45,541 nt of DNA from Methylococcaceae bacterium (GCA_004299145.1 SCQD01000319.1:1-45541), one strand, 5' to 3'. Counted from the stretch's first letter, positions 33,243 through 42,098 are shown. The notes: generated by a model from the sequence alone, not told the origin. Numbers and translations are program-made.

Positions 33243-34097
33243 TTATTGAATGGAAGCGGCTGACTCACCGCGCAGACGTTCATGCGTGGCGAATTCCAGC
33301 TCAAGATTTTGGTACAGGTTGATGATTTTGGTATGAAACGAGCCGTCGTGCCTGTTTTGCACCGGCGAGGCATAGGCCAGTTTGTAATGGGGGTGGGATG
33401 CCGTCAGCGCTTTGAAGGATTCATGCAAAAGTTCGACGCTATGGCGGTTGGGAACGTGTATGGCGTAGTGCCAGATTTTGTCGTTCTGGAATAAGGAGGC
33501 CATTGCCGGGGCGTGCTCCGCGGCGGACAGCAAATCGACGGATTCCGTTGCCGCACCAGGCAATACGCTATCCAGAGGATGGGCGATATCGAACAATTCC
33601 AGCATTAATAGTCGTTTGCCCACCTTGGTCCAGATACTCATGATTTCCGCCACGGCGCCCACCCGCTGCCGAAATGCCGGGGATGCAGGAAAGCGCAGCG
33701 ATTTGACGACTTTTACCTGTTCGCCCAGCAGTAAGCTCAACTGCGTCAGCCACGGGTCGAATTCATTGCGCAGTAAATCGAGCGGCGCGTAAATTTCAAA
33801 ACCCAAGTGATTCAGTCGGAGGTCTGTGACACTGGCCAAAATTTCAGGGACTGCGCCTGCCTGGTCGGCAAAAAAATTCACCAGGACTTTTTCCACATCG
33901 ACCGATTGTATTTCCAGCAGGGCATGCAGGATTTTGGCGAAATCCCAATGCAGAATATTTTGTAACTGCGTTGTACTGTCGATCTGTTTGGCCATCAATT
34001 CGCTCCGGTACGAATCAAACAGCCAGGCCAAGTCTCCGGATTGTGTGGCAGCCATCTGGTTCATGGACGAAGGACTGGTGAACGACTGCGTGTGCAT
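33243..34097 (-). CDS. Unrecognised 284-residue protein in the NRPS operon (possibly VOC-fold)
   Basis: I do not recognise the family. No signal peptide or membrane helix. The sequence shows two half-repeats with the spacing of a vicinal-oxygen-chelate (glyoxalase/dioxygenase) fold: RLNHLGFEIY (His97) followed by KRLLMLELFDIAHP (Glu167), then IWHYAIHVP (His210/214) followed by LYQNLELEFAT (Glu266/268). That would give the two-His/two-Glu metal site of VOC enzymes. The N-terminal 90 residues are helical. ATG 34097 follows the ligase stop by 3 bases with GGAGAA spanning it, so the gene is translationally coupled and almost certainly belongs to the pathway. VOC assignment is my inference. Confidence 0.65.
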   Translation of the reverse strand: MHTQSFTSPSSMNQMAATQSGDLAWLFDSYRSELMAKQIDSTTQLQNILHWDFAKILHALLEIQSVDVEKVLVNFFADQAGAVPEILASVTDLRLNHLGFEIYAPLDLLRNEFDPWLTQLSLLLGEQVKVVKSLRFPASPAFRQRVGAVAEIMSIWTKVGKRLLMLELFDIAHPLDSVLPGAATESVDLLSAAEHAPAMASLFQNDKIWHYAIHVPNRHSVELLHESFKALTASHPHYKLAYASPVQNRHDGSFHTKIINLYQNLELEFATHERLRGESAASIQ

Positions 34098-34100
34098 GGC

Positions 34101-35528
34101 CTATTCTCCCGTCATGTTCCCTAATGCCTGTTGATCCACTTTGCCGCTGGGCAGCATCGGCATGGCGTCGAGCACCAGCACGGCATCCGGTACGGCGTAC
34201 TTGGGCAGCTTGCCGCTGCTGGCGAGGCGAATCTGCGCTTCGGTCAGCGTTGAGTTTGGCTGCAGCACGCAAAAAGCGACCAGGCGTTGTCCTTGAATGT
34301 TATCCCCCTTGCCGACCACTACGGCGACTTGGGCGATGCCGTCGATTTGTTCCAGGATTCTTTCGACATCGCTCAGCAACACCAGATAACCGCTGCGGTT
34401 GATGCTGCTGTCGGCGCGGCCTATAACTTCGATGCCGCCGCTGTCCAGGGTTTTGGCCAGATCACCGGTGCGGTGCCACTCTTCCGCTTGGTGTAGCCAC
34501 TGGCCCGTTTCATCCATGTAACCCAGAAAGCCGTATGGATGGCGGCAATAGAGCATGCCGTCGTCGTCGAGGCGCAGCGCCACGCCGGGCATCGGCTGGC
34601 CTATGGTGCCGAGGCGCATTTCAAAGGGATCGCCGGGGTTGCAGGCTGCAGTAGCGCCCAGTTCCGTGCTGCCGTACTGATTGACCAGGCGATGGCCGCA
34701 CAGCGGGTCCAGGGCGCGGAAGTGTTCTTCCTTCAGGCGCTGGCCTGAAGTGACCATGGCTTTGTACTGGCGCGGCGTTTTTTTGCCCTGCAACAGCATT
34801 TCGCACAGATTGGGCGTGACGAAGGCGATACTGGGCTGGAACTGCCGTTCACGGTCCAGGTATTTCAAAATATTGGTGTTTTCCTGCAAGTCGATGGCGG
34901 CGCCGACCAGCAGGGCGGGCATGAATTCGGCGCCGAAACCGTAGAAGTGGAAAATCGGCACGGGAATCACCACCCGGTCTTGCGCGGTAAACTGGTATTT
35001 TTGTACACAGTTTCCGGCGTTGCCCAGCAATTTATCGTGCGAGTGCACCACGATTTTGGCTGTGCCCATGCTGCCCGAGGTCCGCAACAGCAACTTGTTC
35101 CGCAGGTTCGTCTGTGGCGTGGCCGGCTGTGGGTTTTGCAATTCCACCCGCAAAAAAAACTCGGGCCGCTGCATCCAGTCGGCCAGATTGTCTTTGCGTA
35201 CCGGTAGGATCGTGACGCGATGCCGGCAAAACTGCGGGACGGGTTTGAGGGTCGACGCCGCGTCTTTGTTTTCCGACGGCGGTAGCAGCACAAACCCCGC
35301 GCCCTGTTGCAGCAGGTGGATCAGCAGCAGCGCGCCCGGCACCGTATTGCTGCATTCGACGGCCAGGCAGTCGTCGGGGTGGACGCCTTGTTCCGCCAAA
35401 TACCGGCCTATCGTGCGCAGTACGGCGGCGATTTCCGGATAGTGGCAGGTGATGCGGCCATCGGTCAGGAAATTGGCCTGGACGGATGCCGTGCTGCTGA
35501 TTTGTGCGAAATGGTCGGCGAAGTTCAT
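34101..35528 (-). CDS. Short stand-alone AMP-forming acid ligase
   Basis: A 475-residue member of the ANL adenylation superfamily. The phosphate loop is RTSGSMGTAKIVVHSH (A3; the usual TSGTTGxPKG is altered to TSGSMGTAK), A5 is VNQYGSTELGATAA, A7 HRTGDLAKT, A8 region GRADSSINRSGYLVLLSDVERIL and A10 MPMLPSGKVDQQAL with the catalytic Lys. It has no carrier or condensation domain and is shorter than most acyl-CoA ligases. The start ATG overlaps the stop of the condensation gene as ATGA. It probably loads an acyl or aryl acid onto CoA or onto a carrier protein; the free ACP at 19004 is a candidate partner, by inference. Confidence 0.85.
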   Translation of the reverse strand: MNFADHFAQISSTASVQANFLTDGRITCHYPEIAAVLRTIGRYLAEQGVHPDDCLAVECSNTVPGALLLIHLLQQGAGFVLLPPSENKDAASTLKPVPQFCRHRVTILPVRKDNLADWMQRPEFFLRVELQNPQPATPQTNLRNKLLLRTSGSMGTAKIVVHSHDKLLGNAGNCVQKYQFTAQDRVVIPVPIFHFYGFGAEFMPALLVGAAIDLQENTNILKYLDRERQFQPSIAFVTPNLCEMLLQGKKTPRQYKAMVTSGQRLKEEHFRALDPLCGHRLVNQYGSTELGATAACNPGDPFEMRLGTIGQPMPGVALRLDDDGMLYCRHPYGFLGYMDETGQWLHQAEEWHRTGDLAKTLDSGGIEVIGRADSSINRSGYLVLLSDVERILEQIDGIAQVAVVVGKGDNIQGQRLVAFCVLQPNSTLTEAQIRLASSGKLPKYAVPDAVLVLDAMPMLPSGKVDQQALGNMTGE

Positions 35529-37093
35529 AGCGTATCGATGGCTAGTCTAGGGTTGGCAACGGCGGCTTGCAGCACGTGGCTGAAATAGTCGAGCAGCGCG
35601 CTTGCCGTGGCCGCGCTGTAAAGGTCTTGCTTGTATTGCCAATAGCCGGTCAGGGCCATGCCGTCGGCGGTTTTTTTCTCCCACATCGTCGGGTACAGGT
35701 CGGGAAACATCAGCTCACCGTGGATTTTTTCCATAAAGCTCACTTCGATACCAGGGAACTGTAATTGATTGCCCGGTATCTCGCCCAGAAAACTGAATAC
35801 GGTGCGAAACAGCGGGGTGGTGCGTTGCTGGTCCGGTTGCAAAATCGGCGCGATGGCGGCAAACGGCACGTCCTGGTGGCTACAGGCGGCCAAAAAAACT
35901 TCCCGCACCTGCTTGAGCACGCTCAAAAAATCCGGACTTCCGGATAAGTCGATGCGCAAAGCCAGAATATTCAGCAACGACCCGATCAAGGGCTCCTGCT
36001 TCCAATGGCTGCGATTGGCAAAAGTGGTGCCCATGACCACGTCGCCGATGCTGCTGAACCGGTATAACGTCAGGGCATAAGCGGCCAGCAGCGTGGCAAA
36101 CAGGGTGACGCCCGCTTGCTGGCTGAGTTGCTTGAGCTGCTGCGTCAGTTGCGGGGCATAGTCGCAGCGTAGCGTGCCGGCGTGAAAAGACGGTGACGGT
36201 GTTTCTTGTTTGGCGATGAGCAGCGTGACGGGCGGGGGCTCGCCTCGGCTGAACCACTGACGCCAGTAGGCCAGGCGCGGCTCCAGGTTGCTGTTCAGCA
36301 GCGCCTGCTGCCAGCGAACGCAGTCGGCGTACTGCATGGGCAGGGCTGGCAAGCGAGCCGGTTGGCCGCCGGCCAGGGCGGCATAGTGCTCGCCGACTTC
36401 ATGCAGCAGGGCGCTGAGCGAGCCGGTGTCGAAGGCGACGTTGTGCAGGCAAATCAGCAGCACGTATTCCTCTTGCGCCAAGCGCAACAGGCGGATGCGC
36501 AAGCCGGATTCGGCGGCCAAGTCGAACGGCGTATGGCATTCGGTCTGGATTTCACGCTCGATCGCCGCCGCTAGGTCGGTGGCGTTCAGTTGCTGTAACG
36601 GCACTACCGTCATGTGGATTTCACCCGCCGGCGCTACCACCTGCATCAAAGCGCCGTCGATATCCTGCAGCGTGGTGCGCAGAAACTCATGGCGCGCGAT
36701 AGTGGCGTTGAAGCTTTGCCGCAGCAGGTTTTCATCCAGAGGTCCCCGGCAGTGAAACCCGAATGGCACGTTGTAATAACAGGCCGTGGGATTTTGCCGC
36801 TGCAAAGTGCCGAAATGGCGTTGGGCGAATGAGGGGGGGGAAACGTGCTGTGCTGAAGCATCGTGAGAGAGGCTCATCCGGTCCTCGGGGGCGTGGATGC
36901 CGGCACGGTGCAAATAGGCTATGAGTTCCGCTTTGTGAGTTTGAAGACGGCTGCGCAATTCCGCTGTCAGCGCGCCGGGCGGAGCATTGAAGCGCAAGCG
37001 GTCAGCCTCCAACCAAAGCTTGATGTCCAGGCGTTCCAGTTCGGTGAACAGCGCTGCCAATGGCAGTGAGGGCTGCGCGGCAGTCTGCATCAT
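35525..37093 (-). CDS. Stand-alone NRPS condensation protein with TubC docking domain and degenerate active site
   Basis: A 522-residue protein. Residues ~9-62 (LAALFTELERLDIKLWLEADRL...LRSRLQTHKAELIAYL) form a TubC-type N-terminal docking domain, which binds the C-terminal tail of an upstream NRPS subunit. Residues ~88-520 are a condensation domain: SFAQRHFG (core 1), ARHEFLRT (core 2), GDVVMGTTFANRSH and LIGSLLNILALRIDL (late cores). The core-3 motif is H217-N218-V-A-F-D222-T223 instead of HHxxxDG: the second His, the catalytic one in ordinary C domains, is Asn, and Gly is Thr. No A or PCP domain is attached. The ATG at 37093 overlaps the preceding stop as TGATG. The open frame continues upstream to 37834 but only as a shadow of the NRPS gene. 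Confidence 0.88.
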   Translation of the reverse strand: MMQTAAQPSLPLAALFTELERLDIKLWLEADRLRFNAPPGALTAELRSRLQTHKAELIAYLHRAGIHAPEDRMSLSHDASAQHVSPPSFAQRHFGTLQRQNPTACYYNVPFGFHCRGPLDENLLRQSFNATIARHEFLRTTLQDIDGALMQVVAPAGEIHMTVVPLQQLNATDLAAAIEREIQTECHTPFDLAAESGLRIRLLRLAQEEYVLLICLHNVAFDTGSLSALLHEVGEHYAALAGGQPARLPALPMQYADCVRWQQALLNSNLEPRLAYWRQWFSRGEPPPVTLLIAKQETPSPSFHAGTLRCDYAPQLTQQLKQLSQQAGVTLFATLLAAYALTLYRFSSIGDVVMGTTFANRSHWKQEPLIGSLLNILALRIDLSGSPDFLSVLKQVREVFLAACSHQDVPFAAIAPILQPDQQRTTPLFRTVFSFLGEIPGNQLQFPGIEVSFMEKIHGELMFPDLYPTMWEKKTADGMALTGYWQYKQDLYSAATASALLDYFSHVLQAAVANPRLAIDTL

Positions 37094-40000
37094 CAAATTT
37101 CGCCTTCTTCGCGTTGGCCGTCGGCACAGATTTGTCCGTCGATGCCGGGGTACAGACCACGCAGCAGCGAGGCATATTGGCTGACGGTAGGCGCGTCGAA
37201 GATAGCCAAGGGCGGCAGTTGGCGATTCAAGTAGCGCTGCAGTTTGTTGGTCACCATCATCACTTTGAGCGAATTGCCGCCGCGTGCAAAAAAATCGTCC
37301 TCGACGCCGATGTGGTGCTGGTTCAAGGCTTCCGCCCAGATTTCCACCAGCATTTGTTCGAAAGGATCGTGCGGCAGTACCGCGTCTTCCGATGCGATGT
37401 CCCATTCCACCGGTATCAGCGCCAAGGCTTTGCGGTCGATTTTGCCGGTCGGCGACAGCGGTAGCTGTTCCAGCACGGTAAACACCATGGGCATCATGTA
37501 GTGGGGGAGTTTTTCTTCCAGGTTGGCGCGCAGTTGGGGAATGAGCTGGCGATTCAAATTGGCGCGCTGCGGGTGGTTGGCGTATTCCGCCAGCGAACGG
37601 CGTTTCGCTTCCGTCGCGGCAAAAATCATGGGCCGGTCCGGTTGATCCTGGCGGATGAAAATCGCATCGAATGTGCCTCTGGCATCCGTATTGAGCCAGC
37701 TGAATTCGACGCGATAGCCGGATGCCGCAGCCAGTGCCGCCAAATCTGCGATTTCCACGCCCACCGAGGGTTGTTGGGCGATAAAAGCGCGCAAATTGGC
37801 GATGGTCTCCGCCTGGTCGGCTTCTTTCAGCCACGACAATGCGTGGGTTTCAGCGTGCAATCGTGCATTGGGAATATTACGCAGCGCCAGCGTGGGCGGC
37901 GACGCTGCCAGACGGTTTTGCAGTTCGCCGCTGCTGAGCTTCAGACGCTGCCAGTCCAGCCATTGCAGTTCGGCGGCGGCGGGCGGCGCGCCGCCGACGT
38001 GCAGTACGGCGTCGTAGCGGAACCGGGTCAGCTGGTTGTGCGTCCGCCCGGCTTTGGGCAGAATTTGCACGTGGCTTAAGGAGGGAATGTGCGCCGGCAG
38101 CGCGGCAAAGAAAGCTGGCGCCAATTGCAGGTCTTTGTCCAGTTCGATTTGCTGATGAATATCGTGGCGCAGCTGGGCGACGCTGTCGTAATCGGCGGCG
38201 CGATACAGCTGCACCGAGGTGTGGAAGGTTTCCAGCATGAGCAGATTGAGCACGTCGCCGACAAAAATATGGCCGCCGGGCTTGATCAGCCGCGTTACGC
38301 CTTGCAGTACGCGCACCAGATAGTCCACGTCCGGGAAGTGTTGCAGCACCGAATTGATGACGATGGCGTCGAAACCGGCCGCGCTGAAATCATCCAGCTC
38401 GTCGGCGCCGCGTTCCAACAAGGTCACGTGCTCCAGACCCGGCACGATCTTTTGCATGTCGCGGATATATTCCAGCGCCGTACCGGAAAAGTCTGCGCCC
38501 ACGTAAGCGCTGCAATGCGGCGCCACCCGCGCCAGCAGCATGCCGGTGCCGCAGCCGATTTCCAGGATTCGGCCGGCTTGCAGCGCCAAAATGCGCGCCA
38601 CGGTCTGTTCCACCCATTCGCGCATATCCTCAGCTGGAATTTGTTCGCCGGTATAGCTGCTTTTCCAGCCGCTGATATTGAAGGTGGGGTCTGCCGCCAA
38701 CGGGGTTTTGCGATAGGTTTCTTCGTAAACCGTCTGCCAGATCGCAACGTGTTCCTGGGTGTCGGCCTGTTGCGCCAGCGTTTCCACCGCTTCGGTGCGC
38801 GCCACCACGTAGGCCAGCAACTGCTTTTCGCCTTGCTGGTCGGGCAGCGCCAGCACGGCGGCTTTATCCACCGCCGGGTGTTGTTCCAGCGCGGTTTCGA
38901 TTTCGCCCAGTTCGATGCGGTAGCCGCGTACTTTGACCTGGTGATCCAGCCGGCCCAGGTATTCGATGTTGCCGTCCGGCAGGTAGCGCGCCAGGTCGCC
39001 GGTTTTGTACAGCCGCCCGGCGCCGAACGGATTGTCGAGAAAGCGCTCGGCGGTCAGGTCGGGACGGTTCAAATAGCCGCGCGCCAAGCCGTCGCCCGCC
39101 AGGCACAATTCGCCGGCGGCGCCGATTGGCAACGGGTACAGTTGCGGGTCGACGATGTAGACCTGGGTATTGCTGATCGGCCGGCCTATGGTCGGATTGT
39201 GTTGCGCGCCTTTTTCGGTCAACACATAGGTGGAATAGGTGGTGTCTTCCGAGGGGCCGTACAGGTTGTAGACTTTTTTCACCGAGTCCAGCCGGTAGAT
39301 GTCCTGCACCAGCTTGTTGGACAAGGGCTCGCCGGCCAGATTGACCACCTGCACGTTGGCCGGGATGCCTTCCACGTTTACCAGGGCGCTCATCGCCGAA
39401 GGGACGGTGTTGATCAGCGTTACCTGGTCGCGCGCGGCCAGGGAGGGCAGGGCAATGGCGTTTTCGGCCAGGATGATGGCGCCGCCACAGCTCAACGGCA
39501 GAAAAATTTCGAAGACGGACAGGTCGAAGCAGATGGAGGTCGCTGCCAGCGTACCGGCCAGTTCGGCGGGCGGGAACACCGACTGCGCCCAGCTGAGAAA
39601 AGCCACCACGCTACGATGCTCGATGGCGACGCCTTTGGGGCGGCCGGTCGAGCCGGAGGTATAAAGGATATAAGCCAGATTGTGCTGTGCCGGCGCTTGC
39701 AGCGGATTGCCGGGCAGGGCCTGGGCGATCACGTCCCAATCGCTATCCAGACAAACCCGCCGCGCCTGACTGCCGGGCAGGCTTTCCAATAACTCCTGCT
39801 GGGTCAACAGCACCGGGGTGGCGGCATCTTCCAGCATAAAGGCCAGCCGTGCCTTGGGATAAGCCGGGTCCAGCGCTACATAAGCCGCGCCCGCTTTGAG
39901 TATGCCCAGCATGCCGATGATCATCTCCGGCGAGCGTTGCATGCAAATCCCCACCAGCGACTCCACGCCTACACCCAGCGACAGCAAGTAATGGGCTACC

Positions 40001-40227
40001 TGATTGGCGCGTGTGTTCAACTGCTGGTAAGTCAAATACTGGTTGTCAAAAATCAACGCCGTCGCGGTCGGCGTGTTGGCAGCCTGTTGCTCGAACAAGT
40101 GATGGATGCACCGGTCGGTGGGGTAGGGCGCTGCCGTATTGTTGAAGTCGATCAAAACTTGTTGGGATTCAGCTTCCAATAGCGGGGGTAACGGGGCATC
40201 GGATGTCGTGGCAGCGGCGCAGTGCAT
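37093..40227 (-). CDS. NRPS module A-MT-PCP without its own C domain
   Basis: A 1044-residue protein. After a C-to-A type linker (residues 15-40), the adenylation domain spans ~40-485 with A3 YTSGSTGRPKG (189-199), A5 NLYGPSEDTTY, A7 YKTGDLARY and A8 VRGYRIELGEIE. A methyltransferase is inserted between A8 and A10 (~495-870; motif I RILEIGCGTGMLL at 553-565), the position of N-methylating NRPS modules. A10 is LPLSPTGKIDRKAL (Lys929) and the carrier domain at ~950-1025 has FFARGGNSLK, Ser986 being the phosphopantetheine site. By alignment to GrsA the specificity residues read DLFSNALTYK, one change from a code I recall for Ala-type activation. The tail GQREEGEI is acidic. Without an N-terminal C domain it is most likely a loading module. 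AAGGAC precedes ATG 40227. Confidence 0.92.
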   Translation of the reverse strand: MHCAAATTSDAPLPPLLEAESQQVLIDFNNTAAPYPTDRCIHHLFEQQAANTPTATALIFDNQYLTYQQLNTRANQVAHYLLSLGVGVESLVGICMQRSPEMIIGMLGILKAGAAYVALDPAYPKARLAFMLEDAATPVLLTQQELLESLPGSQARRVCLDSDWDVIAQALPGNPLQAPAQHNLAYILYTSGSTGRPKGVAIEHRSVVAFLSWAQSVFPPAELAGTLAATSICFDLSVFEIFLPLSCGGAIILAENAIALPSLAARDQVTLINTVPSAMSALVNVEGIPANVQVVNLAGEPLSNKLVQDIYRLDSVKKVYNLYGPSEDTTYSTYVLTEKGAQHNPTIGRPISNTQVYIVDPQLYPLPIGAAGELCLAGDGLARGYLNRPDLTAERFLDNPFGAGRLYKTGDLARYLPDGNIEYLGRLDHQVKVRGYRIELGEIETALEQHPAVDKAAVLALPDQQGEKQLLAYVVARTEAVETLAQQADTQEHVAIWQTVYEETYRKTPLAADPTFNISGWKSSYTGEQIPAEDMREWVEQTVARILALQAGRILEIGCGTGMLLARVAPHCSAYVGADFSGTALEYIRDMQKIVPGLEHVTLLERGADELDDFSAAGFDAIVINSVLQHFPDVDYLVRVLQGVTRLIKPGGHIFVGDVLNLLMLETFHTSVQLYRAADYDSVAQLRHDIHQQIELDKDLQLAPAFFAALPAHIPSLSHVQILPKAGRTHNQLTRFRYDAVLHVGGAPPAAAELQWLDWQRLKLSSGELQNRLAASPPTLALRNIPNARLHAETHALSWLKEADQAETIANLRAFIAQQPSVGVEIADLAALAAASGYRVEFSWLNTDARGTFDAIFIRQDQPDRPMIFAATEAKRRSLAEYANHPQRANLNRQLIPQLRANLEEKLPHYMMPMVFTVLEQLPLSPTGKIDRKALALIPVEWDIASEDAVLPHDPFEQMLVEIWAEALNQHHIGVEDDFFARGGNSLKVMMVTNKLQRYLNRQLPPLAIFDAPTVSQYASLLRGLYPGIDGQICADGQREEGEI

Positions 40228-40841
40228 GGTTATAGGGTCCTTATTTGACGATAGTATTCATTACAGGTGTTGGCATGGGGTTGCCTTTCAAGACGTCGGG
40301 GAGGTAGAGCGTAAAGCGTACAAACTGCCTGTGTAAAGCTCGGAAGCCCACATTAGGATAACAGCGGATGGTGGTTTTGCAAGTAGAATATGGAGTGTAT
40401 ATTATAGTCAATTTTATAGAACAATGTAAGCTTTGTTCGTCGGATTTATATTTGCGAAATGTAATTTAAATTATTGTTAGTATTATTTGTGAAAAGTAAG
40501 TTTTGTTGTTCATATAATTTTTGCGTGGTGTAATTCTGGTTGTGCTCGATATTTGTAAAGAAGTTTGTTTGGTTGCAGTCAGCGGAAATGGTTTTTCTGC
40601 GTGACGATTTTGACAGTGTCGACCAGATGATGGTTATTTTTTATCAGGGAGGGATTTCAACACGTTTTTTCATCCTTGTCTGTAATCCGATGCCGAAAAA
40701 CGTGTGCGCCCAGGATTACGTTTTGTAGTCTTTGGACTACAGCGGATGACGTGATTGAATCAGGAGGAGTCGTCGAATCAGTCCACCCCGTGTTGGCGTG
40801 GTGGGCACGGAGAGCGGGGTAATGTGGTGGTTTTGCGTACC
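40228..40841. other. AT-rich intergenic region upstream of the NRPS operon
   Basis: About 610 bases. The stretch ~40370-40560 is markedly richer in A+T than anything else in the window and should include the NRPS promoter. A small perfect hairpin GTAGTC-TTTG-GACTAC lies at 40725-40740. A 62-codon plus-strand frame at 40540-40728 has no ribosome binding site or recognisable content and I do not accept it. The end next to tolC has GC-rich inverted sequence at 40780-40800 (CCACC/GGTGG) and the GTACCCTAC repeat fragment. Confidence 0.6.
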
Positions 40842-40845
40842 CTAC
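40835..40845. repeat. TAGGGTACGC repeat fragment that holds the tolC stop codon
   Basis: Minus-strand GTAGGGTACGC here is identical to the outer arm of the palindrome at 18950-19006. In both places its TAG is the stop codon of the gene that runs into it (tolC here, acp there). Confidence 0.7.
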
Positions 40846-42098
40846 GGCAACACGTCAAATTCCAAGCCGCCCACCGTCTTCAACAAGGTAAACGCGGCAA
40901 TCGCCACGTCGGCTTCCGCAGAAACGGCATCGCTTTGCGCGTTGATCAGATTGGTTTCACCGGTCAGCACGTCGATCAGCGAACGGCTGCCCAGTAAACG
41001 TTCTTCCCTGGCCAAGCGCAAGAACTCAGCGACGATATGCGCTTGATTTTGCAAATGTCCGGCGTTGTCACGCGCAGTTTCCAAGGCCTGCAAGGCATTG
41101 CGCACCTGCTCTTCCACCAGCAGCAAAGTGTCTTTCAGCCGATACTCGGAAGCCAGGGCTGCGCTTTGCGCCGCATCCACCGCATGAATATTGGCCAGCC
41201 CTAAATTGAAGCTGTAATTGGTTTCCAGTTTGACCAGTTTATCGTCCCACTCGCCTTTGATGCCATTGGCGTCTGTCCGATAATTTTCCTGTCCCACCAC
41301 CTTGATGGAAGGAAAAAGCTGAGCGCTGCGCGTGCGGTCCACTTCGGTGTGGGCGATTTGTGCTTTAAGCTGGGCATTGCGCAAATCATAATGGCGCTCA
41401 CGCGCCAACTGCAAAGCAACCTCCAGATCCAACGGCAGCTTTTCCAATGGCACGGGAATTTTTTCAATCTGTAGCGGCGGATCCTGTAAAAACACGTTGC
41501 GATAACGATTTTCCGCAGCGATCAACGCGCCACGCGCCCGTACCAAACGGGCTTGCGTGCCGGCCAATTGGCTTTTGGCTTGTAATACGTCGGCGGGTAA
41601 ACCTCCGCCCAATTCCACCCGGCTTTCTTCCATGCCGGTTTGCTTACGGATATTGTCCATCGACTGTTTGGCGTATTCCAATGCACGCTTGGCGCGAAAC
41701 AGATTGATATAAGCGGACAAACCTTCCAGCAATAAATCCTGTTGCGCGATATCCAAAGAGACGTGGGAAGATTGAACGGTTAAATCAGCCTTTTTGATGG
41801 CCGCATTGGTTGCGCCGAAGTCCCACACCAATTGTTCTACCGAAATGTCGTTGGAATTGGGTTTGAATTTGACCCCCGCGCGGTCTTCATAGCCATAATT
41901 CAAAGTAGCTTTGACGGTGGGGTACCACCCCCCCTCGGCATTTTTCAAGTTGGCCTCGCTGGATTCGAGGTCGGATTTCGAGGCGACAATGCGCCGGTGG
42001 GTATCGAGCATTTGCCGCAGACTGTCTTTATAGGTTTCCTCCCCGCGAGCAATCCCCACAATCCCGGTTAACAGCAAAATAAATAATATCGCTTTCAT
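40842..42098 (-). CDS. TolC-family outer-membrane channel of a type I secretion system
   Basis: A 418-residue outer-membrane factor. Signal peptide KAILFILLLTGIVGIARG-EE. Two OEP repeats are visible: the first with SLRQMLDTHRRIVASKSDLESSEANLKNAEGGWYPTVKATLNYGYE and the long helices LTVQSSHVSLDIAQQDLLLEG, the second with RERHYDLRNAQLKAQIAHTEVDRTRSAQLFPSIKVVGQENY and EEQVRNALQALETARDNAGH. It ends in a Leu-rich helix and VLP. ATG 42098 lies 22 bases after the HlyD stop; the frame is open to 42140 but the signal peptide sets the start. The TAG stop is part of a repeat fragment. Last gene of the ABC-HlyD-TolC operon. Confidence 0.9.
   Translation of the reverse strand: MKAILFILLLTGIVGIARGEETYKDSLRQMLDTHRRIVASKSDLESSEANLKNAEGGWYPTVKATLNYGYEDRAGVKFKPNSNDISVEQLVWDFGATNAAIKKADLTVQSSHVSLDIAQQDLLLEGLSAYINLFRAKRALEYAKQSMDNIRKQTGMEESRVELGGGLPADVLQAKSQLAGTQARLVRARGALIAAENRYRNVFLQDPPLQIEKIPVPLEKLPLDLEVALQLARERHYDLRNAQLKAQIAHTEVDRTRSAQLFPSIKVVGQENYRTDANGIKGEWDDKLVKLETNYSFNLGLANIHAVDAAQSAALASEYRLKDTLLLVEEQVRNALQALETARDNAGHLQNQAHIVAEFLRLAREERLLGSRSLIDVLTGETNLINAQSDAVSAEADVAIAAFTLLKTVGGLEFDVLP

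Noticed and set aside
35525-37834. Condensation protein extended N-terminally to 37834
   Set aside because: The extra ~247 residues are the NRPS gene read in another frame (Arg/Gly/Pro-rich); the ATG at 37093 overlaps the NRPS stop and is followed at once by the docking domain.
38089-39792. 567-codon plus-strand open frame opposite the NRPS gene
   Set aside because: Mirror frame of an A-MT-PCP gene with all core motifs; no recognisable domain and no ribosome binding site.
40540-40728. 62-codon plus-strand frame in the NRPS upstream region
   Set aside because: No ribosome binding site, no recognisable sequence, in an AT-rich non-coding stretch.
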